Assembly: GCA_023954495.1 (NCBI GenBank)
Contig: JAMLIA010000022.1
Location: 1 to 43,750 of the forward strand
DNA: 43,750 nt
Direction: 5' to 3'
Source of the DNA: Thermomicrobiales bacterium
Lineage (GTDB): Bacteria > Chloroflexota > Chloroflexia > Thermomicrobiales > CFX8
Shown: positions 18,674 to 27,147 of the stretch, in pieces
How positions within the stretch are numbered: the first letter of the stretch is position 1
Layout: each line of letters begins with the position of its first letter
Position numbers and translations under genes: made by a program
The notes under the pieces: model-generated
The model's database searches: none
What the model was told of the DNA's origin: nothing
What the model saw: only the letters and a program-made list of their open reading frames with translations

Positions 18674-20359
18674 CTACCGGACCGCAGCGACGAGCAGAAC
18701 GACCGACATCAACGCACCGAACTGCAGATGCAAGCCTGCCGTCTTGCGTAATGCGGTATTGAGCGTGCCGACGTCCTGCCGGTGCATGACGATGCGCACA
18801 AGCTCGATTGCGCGCGGGATGGTGAGAAACACGATCAGGATACCGGCCGGCAGCAGACCGCCGAGGGCGACGAGGGCGACAGCGATGTAGGAACCGACGA
18901 GGAGCGCGACATATTCGCGTCGCGCCCAGCGGTAGCCGATGTACGTCGCTAGCGTCCGCTTGCCGGCGTCGGTGTCGTCGCGAATGTCGCGGATGTTATT
19001 AGCCTGCAGGATGGCCGTCACGAGCAATCCGACCGGGATCGACAGCGCGACCGCCTCCCAGGAAATGGACTGCGCCTGCACATAATACGCACCAACGACC
19101 AGCACTGGACCCATGAAGATGAAGACGGTCGCCTCGCCAAGCGCGACATATCCCAGAGGCTTGGGGCCGCCGGTGTAGAGGTACGCGGCCAGAAGGCTGG
19201 GAATCGCAAACAGCAGGACCGGCCATCCGACTCGGGCGACGATGAGGAGCCCGATGATGGTTGCGATGGCAAAGAGCGCCAGACCGAACCACAGGATAGT
19301 TTTTGGGCTTATGAGGCCGCGCTGGATGAAGCCGCCGTTGCCGCGTGAGATCGGCTTGTCTGCGCCGTTGCGGAAGTCGTAATAGTCGTTTACGAGGTTG
19401 CTGCCTGCGTGAACGAGCAGCGAGGCCAGAATGACCATCACGAACAGGCTCAGCGAGAATGCGCCGTCGATCGAGGCGAGGAGCGTGCCGAGCAACGCCG
19501 GGATGATTGAGGCGGTGAAGGAGAAGGGCCGCGTCGCCATGAACCAGTTGCGGACAGCCTGCGGCACCGGAATGCTGAAGCGGCGTCGCTCGGGCGCGCG
19601 CCACGGCATCGCGACCCGTTCGACTTCGTCCATGACGAGATTCAGTAGCCAGCCGAGCATGCCAGTGACGATCAGTCCAACATACATCTTCTCGATCGCG
19701 AACGTCTGATACGAGTTCCAGATCAGGTAGCCGATGCCATTCTTCGCGGCGAGGAACTCGGTGCCGACGATCACCAGCAACGAGAACCCGAGCGCGAGGC
19801 GCAGACCGGAGAAGATCCCCGGCAGTGCTGCAGGAACCGCGACCGTGCGAATACGCTGCAACACACTCGCGCCCGCGTCGCGTGCGACATCGAAGTACCC
19901 CTGTTCGATCTCCAGGACTGCGCTCATTGTCGACAGCACGACCATGAACAGGACGCTGACAGCAACCATCGCGACCTTCGAAGTCTCGCCGATGCCGAAG
20001 ATGATGATGACGAGCGGCAGAATGGCGATCTTTGGAACTGCGAAGAACGCTGCTGCGATCGGTGACACGACAGCACGCACCGGCCACCACAACCCCATCA
20101 GCACACCGATCAAAACTCCGGGCACGGCGGCGATGACGAACCCGGCCGCGACCCGTAGCATGCTGATCCGCAGATCGTCCCACAGCTGCCCGGACGAAAT
20201 CAGCTTTCGTGCTGTCGTTTCGAGCGATGTCGGCGGCGGGAAGAAGAGCGGGTTGATCGTTTGTGTTCGGGCCAGGATTTCCCACGTCACAAGCACGACA
20301 ACCGGCCCGAGCAGGGCCAGGATGAATCCCAGCCAGCGACGGCTCTCAGCGCCTCTCAT
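18674..20359 (-). CDS. ABC importer permease fused to a MenA/UbiA-type prenyltransferase
   Basis: Single uninterrupted reading frame of 561 residues with two complete membrane domains. Residues 1-255 are a NitT/TauT/SsuC-type permease with the cytosolic EAA loop at about 159-190 (VARDAGASVL...PAALPGIFSGLRLA). Residues about 268-561 are a UbiA-superfamily prenyltransferase: the first aspartate motif NDYYD is at 324-328 and the second, DIRDDTDAGKRT, at 458-469, both facing the cytoplasm in this family. The pattern matches MenA (1,4-dihydroxy-2-naphthoate prenyltransferase), and each half has its normal full length. Met274 begins the second domain but has no ribosome site before it. The start overlaps the stop of the ATPase gene (ATGA). 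Known: each family separately. Inferred: import of a prenyl acceptor coupled to its prenylation. Confidence 0.9.
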   Translation of the reverse strand: MRGAESRRWLGFILALLGPVVVLVTWEILARTQTINPLFFPPPTSLETTARKLISSGQLWDDLRISMLRVAAGFVIAAVPGVLIGVLMGLWWPVRAVVSPIAAAFFAVPKIAILPLVIIIFGIGETSKVAMVAVSVLFMVVLSTMSAVLEIEQGYFDVARDAGASVLQRIRTVAVPAALPGIFSGLRLALGFSLLVIVGTEFLAAKNGIGYLIWNSYQTFAIEKMYVGLIVTGMLGWLLNLVMDEVERVAMPWRAPERRRFSIPVPQAVRNWFMATRPFSFTASIIPALLGTLLASIDGAFSLSLFVMVILASLLVHAGSNLVNDYYDFRNGADKPISRGNGGFIQRGLISPKTILWFGLALFAIATIIGLLIVARVGWPVLLFAIPSLLAAYLYTGGPKPLGYVALGEATVFIFMGPVLVVGAYYVQAQSISWEAVALSIPVGLLVTAILQANNIRDIRDDTDAGKRTLATYIGYRWARREYVALLVGSYIAVALVALGGLLPAGILIVFLTIPRAIELVRIVMHRQDVGTLNTALRKTAGLHLQFGALMSVVLLVAAVR

Positions 20360-21159
20360 GACGCCACCGCCGTCGGTGGCGCGGCAGATTCATCGCGCAG
20401 GAGCGACCAGATGTGCAGAAATAGCGTTGCGAACGTCGGGTCGGAGCGCACGGTCTCGATCGAGCGTGGTCGGGCGAACGGAACATCGATGTCCGCCTTG
20501 ATCGTGCCGGGGCGCGAGCTCAGGACAATGATGCGGTCCGCCAGAATCATCGCTTCGTCGATTGAGTGCGTCACGAACATCACCGTCTTGCCGCTCTCCT
20601 CCCAGATGCGAAGGAGCTCGGATTGCAGGATCAGGCGTGTCTGCTCATCCAGTGCGCCGAACGGCTCGTCCATAAGCAACAGCTCGGGATCAACAGCGAA
20701 CGCCCGGACGATTGCGACGCGCTGCCGCATGCCTTCTGAGAGCTGCGAGGGATAGGCATACAGAAACTCGCCGAGCCCGACCTGACGGAGTAACCGCTCT
20801 GCAATCGCTTCGCGCTCCTCGCGCGAAACGCCGCGCATCGCCAGGCCGTAGGCGGCGTTGTCGAGTACGGTCATCCACGGGAAGACGGAACGGCCCTGGA
20901 AGACCATCGCTCTCAGCGGCTTGTCATCCGAGTTGCGCTGAATCGCGATGCTGCCAGCGGTCGGCGAAACCAAACCGGACACAGCTCTGAGTAGCGTGCT
21001 CTTCCCGCAGCCGGACGGGCCAACGATTGCGCAGAACTGACTCTCCGGAATCGCCAGCGAGACGTTGTCAATCGCGGTGACCACCGAGCGCGCGAGTGGA
21101 AAGGTCACCTCCAGACTGCTGATATTGACTTTGTGGCTCGCGCTATCCGGCGAGTACAT
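20356..21159 (-). CDS. ABC importer ATPase, NitT/TauT (SsuB) type
   Basis: ATPase subunit of 267 residues. Walker A GPSGCGKST, Walker B LLLMDEPFGALD and the switch His in VTHSIDEA are intact. The signature reads LSEGM rather than LSGGM, a substitution at the third position. It is the middle gene of a three-gene unit: the binding lipoprotein ends 14 bases upstream and the fused permease starts inside its stop codon (ATGA). GGAGGGA precedes the ATG. The family imports nitrate, sulfonates, taurine, thiamine pyrimidines or flavins. The permease fusion next door suggests another substrate here, by inference. Confidence 0.93.
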   Translation of the reverse strand: MYSPDSASHKVNISSLEVTFPLARSVVTAIDNVSLAIPESQFCAIVGPSGCGKSTLLRAVSGLVSPTAGSIAIQRNSDDKPLRAMVFQGRSVFPWMTVLDNAAYGLAMRGVSREEREAIAERLLRQVGLGEFLYAYPSQLSEGMRQRVAIVRAFAVDPELLLMDEPFGALDEQTRLILQSELLRIWEESGKTVMFVTHSIDEAMILADRIIVLSSRPGTIKADIDVPFARPRSIETVRSDPTFATLFLHIWSLLRDESAAPPTAVAS

Positions 21160-21173
21160 CGTCCCTCCGGTGG

Positions 21174-22274
21174 TTATTGTTCAGTGGCGACGCCGATTTC
21201 CTTAACTGCATTTTCGGCAAACGAGCGGTCGATCAGCGAGTTGACATCGAGCGGTTCGTCGTATTCGAGCAGGCCGCGATCAGCGAAGAATGTCTGCAAG
21301 GTGGCGAGATCGTCTGCGTGGATGTCGCCGTTCGGTTCGCAATAGGTGCGCGACGCCTCGCGAATCAGGTCCGGCGGCACATTCGTATGGGCTTCCAGGA
21401 TCTCCAGGTTCTCGTCGCTGTCCCAGTCGTCACCCCACAGATCGCGGCAGCCGCGCAGCATGCCGGCCATGAAGCCGGTCACCAGGTCGGGAGAATCAGC
21501 GGCGAAATCCGGATTGACCCACACGAATGTCGGCTGGAAGTTCTCCGGGAAATTCGCGTCGAGGCGAACGATCAACCCCTGCTGCTCGGCTTGCGTAGCG
21601 ATCGGCTCACCGAGCATCGCGCCATCGAGCGCGCCGGACGCCAGCGCCGCCGGCACGTCCGGGAATGGGAGCGTCTGGAGATCGACATCGCCGATAGTCA
21701 ATCCATCTGTTTCCAATGCGGCGTTGAGCCAGTACTCAGTCGCGCCGCGCGCATTCACCGAAACCTTCTTGCCCTCCAGGTCACCCGGTGTGGTCAACTC
21801 GCCGCTGTCGTAGCGTTCCTTGGAGACGACGAGCGGCGTCGCTGCCTCACCGCGCTCGAAGTGCAGCGGCGAGATGAGTTTTAGATCGATGCCGCGCGCT
21901 ACGGCGTTGAAGAAAGCTGGCCCGGTCCCACCGATGCCGATGTCAAAGTCGCCGTTGGCAGTCAGGACGACCATGTCAGATCCACCGGCAAGTGGCTCCA
22001 GGTTGACATCGAGGCCGTATTCCTCGAAGTAGCCCTTGTCGTGCGCGAGAGCGACCGGCGCGTAGATCAGCACCGGGATGAATCCGACTGTCACGGGAGT
22101 CAGTTCGGCGGGTGTCGATGTGTCGGCAGTCGCGTCGGTAGAGGAAGCAGTCGTCGCGGTCGAATCCGCTACTGGCGTCGATGTAGGATCCGAATCACCG
22201 CCGCACGCAGCGACCAGCATTCCCAGCATCACCAGAATCGTGAGCATACCAGCAGCACGGGTTCGCGTTCTCAT
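21174..22274 (-). CDS. ABC importer substrate-binding lipoprotein (NMT1/ThiY-like)
   Basis: Binding protein of about 366 residues anchored outside the membrane. A signal peptide ends in the lipobox VAAC with Cys24, followed by a Ser/Thr/Ala-rich linker. The mature part begins VTVGFIPVLIYAPVALAHDKGYF, the standard opening of NMT1/SsuA-like proteins; the motif ANGDFDIGIGG and the segment DVPAALASGALDGAMLGEP are also typical. The start at 22274 is the ATG just before the signal peptide; the longer open frame to 22631 would overlap the divergent ferredoxin gene. GAAGGGA lies 12 bases upstream, a little far. First gene of the operon with the ATPase and the permease-prenyltransferase fusion. Ligand unknown. 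Confidence 0.9.
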   Translation of the reverse strand: MRTRTRAAGMLTILVMLGMLVAACGGDSDPTSTPVADSTATTASSTDATADTSTPAELTPVTVGFIPVLIYAPVALAHDKGYFEEYGLDVNLEPLAGGSDMVVLTANGDFDIGIGGTGPAFFNAVARGIDLKLISPLHFERGEAATPLVVSKERYDSGELTTPGDLEGKKVSVNARGATEYWLNAALETDGLTIGDVDLQTLPFPDVPAALASGALDGAMLGEPIATQAEQQGLIVRLDANFPENFQPTFVWVNPDFAADSPDLVTGFMAGMLRGCRDLWGDDWDSDENLEILEAHTNVPPDLIREASRTYCEPNGDIHADDLATLQTFFADRGLLEYDEPLDVNSLIDRSFAENAVKEIGVATEQ

Positions 22275-22374
22275 CCGTAATTGGCGTCCCTTCGGGCTTG
22301 CTCGACCGAGCGTCTCTCGAAGTTCGGATATTGTTGGCGTAAGTCTAGCAGTGCCGCTATCGTTTGTGACTCGC

Positions 22375-22409
22375 TGCACAACTGAGATATTCCTGTGCAC
22401 GGCTACAAT
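22375..22409 (+). promoter_or_regulatory. Candidate promoter and inverted repeat before the ferredoxin-regulator operon
   Basis: TACAAT at 22404-22409 is a good -10. A short inverted repeat TGCACA (22375-22380) / TGTGCA (22394-22399) overlaps where the -35 should be; no good -35 is visible, so activator dependence is possible. It lies in the 181-base gap between divergent genes. The arms are only six bases, so this is tentative. Confidence 0.35.
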
Positions 22410-22455
22410 CGGACTGTTCCGGATTGCTGCTTGCTCGAACGGAGAAGGTCCCGCT

Positions 22456-22665
22456 ATGCGAGTGCGTATAGATCGCGACAAGTGTGTGGGTGCAGAGAAC
22501 TGCGTCGTAACTGCTCCGTCGATCTTCGCGCTGGACGCGGACGGCAAGGCGCGCCTGCTAGAGATTCGCGAAATGAGTGCTGACCTCGTCTGGCTGGCGG
22601 CCGAATTGTGTCCGACTGAAGCGATCATCATTGAGGCCGATGACGGCGAGCAGCTGTATCCATGA
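22456..22665 (+). CDS. Small ferredoxin, [3Fe-4S] type
   Basis: Cytosolic electron carrier of 69 residues. Cluster ligands are Cys10 and Cys16 (spacing CVGAENC, with Ala where a 4Fe ferredoxin has its second Cys) and a third Cys in the late CPTEAI motif. This three-cysteine pattern is that of actinobacterial P450-associated [3Fe-4S] ferredoxins. GGAGAAGG precedes the ATG. Its stop codon overlaps the start of the large LuxR-type regulator (ATGA), so the two are translationally coupled. No P450 lies in the window; the FNR at 1346 is a possible reductase. Confidence 0.9.
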   Translation: MRVRIDRDKCVGAENCVVTAPSIFALDADGKARLLEIREMSADLVWLAAELCPTEAIIIEADDGEQLYP

Positions 22666-25600
22666 CAGTGCCAGCGACAACTCCGCAGTTACCGGGCCGT
22701 GAGCGCGAGCTAGCTGATGCAGTAGCCGTCCTTGGTGCATCGGCTGCTGGTCAGTTGCGCGTCATGGTACTGACCGGCGAGCCGGGCATCGGCAAGTCGC
22801 GGCTACTGGATGCTATCGAGACGCTGGCCGTTGCGCGGGGCTTTCAGACAGTGCGGACTGTCTGCGACGAAGAGTCGATGCCGGTTGCATTTGCTCCGTT
22901 GCAACAGGTAGTCGCCGAGCTTGGGCAATCGGCGGGTCTCGAAGAGCACTCGGAATCGCTTGCTGAGCATCTGCGCCGGTTGCCGCGCGAGGCGACCGAG
23001 CCGGAGCTGCGCCTGGCTGCCACCGATTACATCGCGCGGGTGATTCGAGCACGCAGTGCGGGTCAGCCGGTTGCGATCCTGATCGATGACGTGCAGTGGC
23101 TTGACGAGTCGAGCGCCTCGGTGTTGCGGCGCTTGATCCGAACCGTTCGTTATGTGCCTGTGACGCTCGTTGTCGCCTACCGCGGTGATGACCCGCGGGT
23201 GACCGGTGCCGGCGATCGCTTCATCAGTCAGGTTTCGTCCGACCCGGTGTGTCGGTTGGTTCCGTTACGGAGACTACCCGATGACGCGACGCGCTCAATC
23301 GTCGCGACGCACCTCGGGACGTCGTCTGACGAGGTGGCCGCGCTGAGCGACGAGATTCAGCGACAGTCCGAAGGTGTGCCGCTCTACGTCGTAGAGCTGA
23401 TAAGCCATTTGCAGCGCTCCGACCTGCTGACGCGCAGGAATGGGCAGTGGCATGCCGACGCAGCGCAGATTGAAGGCATGCCCCTAAACATTCGAGCCCT
23501 GCTGGATCAACGGTTGGACCGTCTGGGCGACACACACCGCGATGTGCTTGAGGTTGCGGCAGTGCTCGGGTCAGACATCGAAGACGGAACACTGAGAGCG
23601 GTTGTCGATCTCTGCGCGCCGCATCTGGCGGAACACATCGACGACGCGCTCGCTCGCAGCGCAGAGCTGGGGCTTATTCTTGAAGATACGCGCGCAGACT
23701 CGACCGCAAGCCGATTTGGCCATCAGCTGTATCGGGATCGCCTGTACGCCGGTACCGGGCACGGCACGCGACGATCGATCCACGATGCCGCCGCGACCGT
23801 CCTTGAAGCGACAACTGCGAATGGAGAACAGGTAGAGCGCGTCGCGTATCACGCGATTCGAGGTCGTGACCCACTTGTCGGCGTTCACGCGGCTCGTCGC
23901 GCTGCACGGGCCGCCGCCGATATCCACGCCTGGGAAGATGCCGTGCAATGGATTGACGTTGCGATTGACTTGCTCAGCAGCATGCCGCCGGGCGACCCAA
24001 TCGAACGTCCAGCACGAGCTGATCAGCAGATAGCGCTGGCGATTGAACGTGACACCTACGTGGCCGTCGTTGGCGATCCCACCGCGCGGCAGTCGAGCGC
24101 CGAGATTCTGGAACGCCTGGCGATCGAAGCGGCAACAGCATCCAGACGTTCCGAGCTGCTCGTGCGTGCCACACGTGGAATGGTCGCTGGAGGTGCGCTC
24201 GACCGAGCGAAGAAGCTCGCCGCACAGCTCGCAGGTCTGGCCGACGACGAGGAGATCGATGAGACGGCGCAGCTCTGGATTGCTGTTGGCGAAGCGGCTA
24301 TCGGCAGGTCGATTGGAGAACCAGCGCCGGTGCGGTGCGCCGTTGATGGTCTGCAGCGAGCACGCAGTGCGTTTCATCGCGCCCTGTTTCTTGTTCCCGA
24401 GACGCCGACCAGCATCAGAGGATCGCTGCTTCAAGAGCTTGGTGTCGTGGAGGCGGCGCTGGCTGATCGTGGATTGCTGGAGCGACGTGTCGCGCACGAG
24501 AGGCTGCGGGCAGCGCTGGATGTTTACCGCCTGGCGAAAGACCGACGCGGCGAGACAACGATCCTGATCGCGCTCGCCTATCGCCGGAACATCGAAGCTG
24601 ACCGCCCAACTAGTGGCAACTCAGACCGCTTCGTCTCATTTCTCGAAGAGATCCGCCGGTTGCGTGCTGCCGAGCACCGGATCGTTGGTGCCACCGACCA
24701 GCCGCGTGCGGAGGCGCTCTCGCTCCTTTCGACTCAGCTCTACTGTCGAACGAAAGGCTGGTACGAGTTGGCGCTCGAACGTGGGGCACAGGCTCGCCGG
24801 TGGGCCGATGAATCACGCGATCCTCGCGTCGGCGCGATGGTCGAGATCGCGCTGTCAGAGTGCAATTGGCTGGTTGGGCGGGGTGCGCGCGCCCTCGAGC
24901 ATGCGGAGCGTGCGCTCGCTGCGCTCGATCAGCTCGCGGCTCATCCGAGCGCCGACAGCCTTTTGCACTGGCAGGCTTTGGCGGCCAGGGTCCGCGCGCA
25001 TCTCGCAATGGGCGACACTACCCGCGCGACGCACCTTGCACGGCAAGCTGCATCGGATGAAGGCAATCGTCGTGGCGCGACGACGGGCCAGGTTGAAGCG
25101 CTGCTCGTTGAAGCTCTGGAGGCCAACAGGCACATCGACGAGGCGCGGGCGCTGGCTGAGGGCGAGTTGCGCGGGGCCGTGGGCCTGTCGTCCGGCACCA
25201 TCTGGGACATCCAGCTGGACCTTGCGCTGTCTCGCATGGCGCTGGTTAGTGAGGATGGACGTTCGGCTGTCGGCCACGCCGCCGCCGCTGCGGCACGCCT
25301 GACCGAGCGCCGCACTCCGTTTGTCTGGCTGCGCCTCGCGGCCGGGACTGCCCTCGTCGCGTCACTGCTGGCAACCGGGCATGAGCGCGAGGCACGCGAT
25401 GCTGCGCGCGATCCGGCCGAGCTCGCCGCGACAGTGCTCAGCCGCATTTCCGACCCGACCCTCTGGGACGAGACGGCCAGCGCCGCACCATATCTGGCGG
25501 ATTTCCTGCGCATCATCGAGCCTCGCTGGCCCGACCTCATGCCGAAACCGATGCAAGCTACGCCGGAAATCTCGCACCCACTCACGGCGCGGGAGCTGGA

Positions 25601-25766
25601 GGTCATGCGACTCGTTGCGTCGGGACGCTCGAATCAGGAGATCGCCGACACGCTGTTCATTAGCGTCAAGACAGTGGCCCGTCATCTGACCAATGTCTAC
25701 ACAAAGATCGGCGCAGAGAGTCGGACACAGGCGGCGGCATGGGCGTATCGGAATCGCATCGTCTGA
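22662..25766 (+). CDS. Large ATP-binding LuxR-family regulator (LAL type)
   Basis: Transcription regulator of 1034 residues. The N-terminal AAA/STAND ATPase has Walker A GEPGIGKS (39-46) and Walker B VAILIDDVQWLD (about 138-149). A long Ala-rich helical middle region (about 400-950) resembles TPR-like repeats. The C-terminal LuxR helix-turn-helix begins LTARELEVMRLVASGRSNQEIA and ends at the last residues (about 970-1034). This is the LAL/MalT architecture, in which ligand and ATP binding allow DNA binding. It is coupled by a four-base overlap to the ferredoxin and followed 15 bases later by the DUF3891 gene. The inducer is unknown. Confidence 0.92.
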   Translation: MTVPATTPQLPGRERELADAVAVLGASAAGQLRVMVLTGEPGIGKSRLLDAIETLAVARGFQTVRTVCDEESMPVAFAPLQQVVAELGQSAGLEEHSESLAEHLRRLPREATEPELRLAATDYIARVIRARSAGQPVAILIDDVQWLDESSASVLRRLIRTVRYVPVTLVVAYRGDDPRVTGAGDRFISQVSSDPVCRLVPLRRLPDDATRSIVATHLGTSSDEVAALSDEIQRQSEGVPLYVVELISHLQRSDLLTRRNGQWHADAAQIEGMPLNIRALLDQRLDRLGDTHRDVLEVAAVLGSDIEDGTLRAVVDLCAPHLAEHIDDALARSAELGLILEDTRADSTASRFGHQLYRDRLYAGTGHGTRRSIHDAAATVLEATTANGEQVERVAYHAIRGRDPLVGVHAARRAARAAADIHAWEDAVQWIDVAIDLLSSMPPGDPIERPARADQQIALAIERDTYVAVVGDPTARQSSAEILERLAIEAATASRRSELLVRATRGMVAGGALDRAKKLAAQLAGLADDEEIDETAQLWIAVGEAAIGRSIGEPAPVRCAVDGLQRARSAFHRALFLVPETPTSIRGSLLQELGVVEAALADRGLLERRVAHERLRAALDVYRLAKDRRGETTILIALAYRRNIEADRPTSGNSDRFVSFLEEIRRLRAAEHRIVGATDQPRAEALSLLSTQLYCRTKGWYELALERGAQARRWADESRDPRVGAMVEIALSECNWLVGRGARALEHAERALAALDQLAAHPSADSLLHWQALAARVRAHLAMGDTTRATHLARQAASDEGNRRGATTGQVEALLVEALEANRHIDEARALAEGELRGAVGLSSGTIWDIQLDLALSRMALVSEDGRSAVGHAAAAAARLTERRTPFVWLRLAAGTALVASLLATGHEREARDAARDPAELAATVLSRISDPTLWDETASAAPYLADFLRIIEPRWPDLMPKPMQATPEISHPLTARELEVMRLVASGRSNQEIADTLFISVKTVARHLTNVYTKIGAESRTQAAAWAYRNRIV

Positions 25767-25781
25767 CGAGGAGGGATTCAC

Positions 25782-26567
25782 ATGCTGTTACGCAAGGTCG
25801 ACACCGGCTGGATAGCGATCACGCAGCCCGCTCATGCGCGTCTTTCGGCGCAGATCGCTGCGGCTTGGGACGCCGAGTGGGCCGCCCCGGTCACGCCGCG
25901 AGATGGCGTCGTCGCCGGAACACTTCTCCACGACATCGGCTGGCTCGACTGGGAATCATCCCCGACACTGAACCCGGAGACTGGGCTGCCGCACACGTTC
26001 CTGCAATTGTCTGTTACCGTGCATATCGGGATGTGGCGCACCGCTGCGCAGCGCGCGCTCGCGTTCGGTCGATATCCGGCGCTGCTCACGTCGATGCACG
26101 GCACGCGACTCTACGGGTCGCGCGATCTGAGTTCTCTGCCCGAGGGCGACGCGGCGTTAATTCGCGAGTTCCTGGCTGACGAAGCAGCTCGGCAGGGTGC
26201 GTTGATCGATTCGCTGCGAGCCGAGCCCTCGACTGCAGCGTCGGTGGAGGCCGAGCAGTTGGCGGTCAATAGTCAGTACGTCGCGCTGTGGGATGCGATG
26301 TCGCTGGCCATCTGCGGCGGAATCCGCGATGAGCGCTCGTTCAATCAGGTTCCGTCGGACGGAGAAGCATCTTCGATCCGAGTTCTCCCGGAGAATGGGC
26401 GAGAACGTCTAAGGCTGGACCCCTGGCCGTTCCGCGATGCCGCAGTCTCATTGACGTTCGACGCACGCCACATCGGCTCCACCTTCAACGATGAGGAGCA
26501 GATGCGGCGTGCGTTGAATGACTCTGTCTGGATTCAGGAATCGGTCGAGCTTGTCCCCGGCCCCTAG
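25782..26567 (+). CDS. DUF3891 family protein
   Basis: Protein of 261 residues matching the DUF3891 pattern as I recall it: an early HARLSAQIAAAWD helix, LLHDIGWLDWE with an HD pair, and a later MHGTRLYG. The His/Asp pair resembles HD-domain hydrolases, but the family has no established function. GAGGAGGG lies well placed before the ATG, and the gene starts only 15 bases after the regulator, so it belongs to the same operon. It converges with the dUTPase gene with 13 bases between stops. Confidence 0.8.
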   Translation: MLLRKVDTGWIAITQPAHARLSAQIAAAWDAEWAAPVTPRDGVVAGTLLHDIGWLDWESSPTLNPETGLPHTFLQLSVTVHIGMWRTAAQRALAFGRYPALLTSMHGTRLYGSRDLSSLPEGDAALIREFLADEAARQGALIDSLRAEPSTAASVEAEQLAVNSQYVALWDAMSLAICGGIRDERSFNQVPSDGEASSIRVLPENGRERLRLDPWPFRDAAVSLTFDARHIGSTFNDEEQMRRALNDSVWIQESVELVPGP

Positions 26568-26580
26568 GGCATGAGACGCG

Positions 26581-27114
26581 TCAGGGCTTGCGCGCACCTT
26601 CAAACTGGTACGCGCCAGCGTACGTCGCCGTTGTTGACGCGGTCAGGCCGTGAAACACCAGCTGGCAGATGCGCGCGTTGCGAACGACCGTGAAGCCGGC
26701 CGGATTGTAGACGACCAGCAGCGACATCCCGCGTCCGGAATACCCCGCATCCCAAACCGCTGTGTGAAGCGCAACGCCTGATCGCAACAGGCTGGAGCGC
26801 GGGCGGGCGTACGCCATCAACCATGGCGGCAGGTTTACTGTCTCGTTGAATCGCACCTGATACGCGCCGGGTGCCAGAAACAGGCTGTCATCTGCGCCAT
26901 ACGCGATGTCTTCAGTGTCGGGCAGCACCCGGTTTGCACTGGTCAGTCCCAGCAGTCCCGCACCCTGAAATCGGGAGACCGTATCGAGCGTGATGTCGAT
27001 GCCATTCGCTTGCAACTGGTCGTCCACGTCGATGAGACCCTCAAGCAGAGGTGGCGTCGATTCGAGGAGCGCCTCAATATCCTGGCGGCTCAGAACTCCG
27101 GTTGTCGGCTCCAT
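26581..27114 (-). CDS. dut: dUTPase / dCTP deaminase superfamily protein (archaeal-type dUTPase)
   Basis: Trimeric nucleotide-pool enzyme of 177 residues; members hydrolyse dUTP or deaminate dCTP. The ARPRSSLLRSG motif binds phosphates, and TAVWDAGYSGRG carries the motif around the catalytic water. ANGIDITLD early in the chain is the dCTP-deaminase-type N-terminal signature. The Ala-Arg-Pro-Arg-Ser-Ser and AVWDAGY forms fit archaeal-type dUTPases better than dCTP deaminases; which activity applies is not certain. The ATG at 27114 has AGGGG upstream; an upstream ATG at 27159 falls within the palindromic promoter element. Confidence 0.85.
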   Translation of the reverse strand: MEPTTGVLSRQDIEALLESTPPLLEGLIDVDDQLQANGIDITLDTVSRFQGAGLLGLTSANRVLPDTEDIAYGADDSLFLAPGAYQVRFNETVNLPPWLMAYARPRSSLLRSGVALHTAVWDAGYSGRGMSLLVVYNPAGFTVVRNARICQLVFHGLTASTTATYAGAYQFEGARKP

Positions 27115-27147
27115 GTCATCCCCTGTCCTCGGTCCGCGTCTCCACAT

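Noticed and set aside
22381-22386. TPP riboswitch (CTGAGA motif near an NMT1/ThiY-like transporter)
   Set aside because: Only this hexamer matches, it is on the strand of the ferredoxin gene, and the second conserved arm is absent on both strands.
22275-22631. N-terminal extension of the ABC binding lipoprotein
   Set aside because: It would overlap the divergent ferredoxin; the lipoprotein signal peptide begins at Met 22274.
24610-25606. Long minus-strand open frames inside the LAL regulator gene
   Set aside because: They are Arg/Ser/Ala-rich shadows of a GC-rich gene, with no ribosome sites or recognisable motifs.
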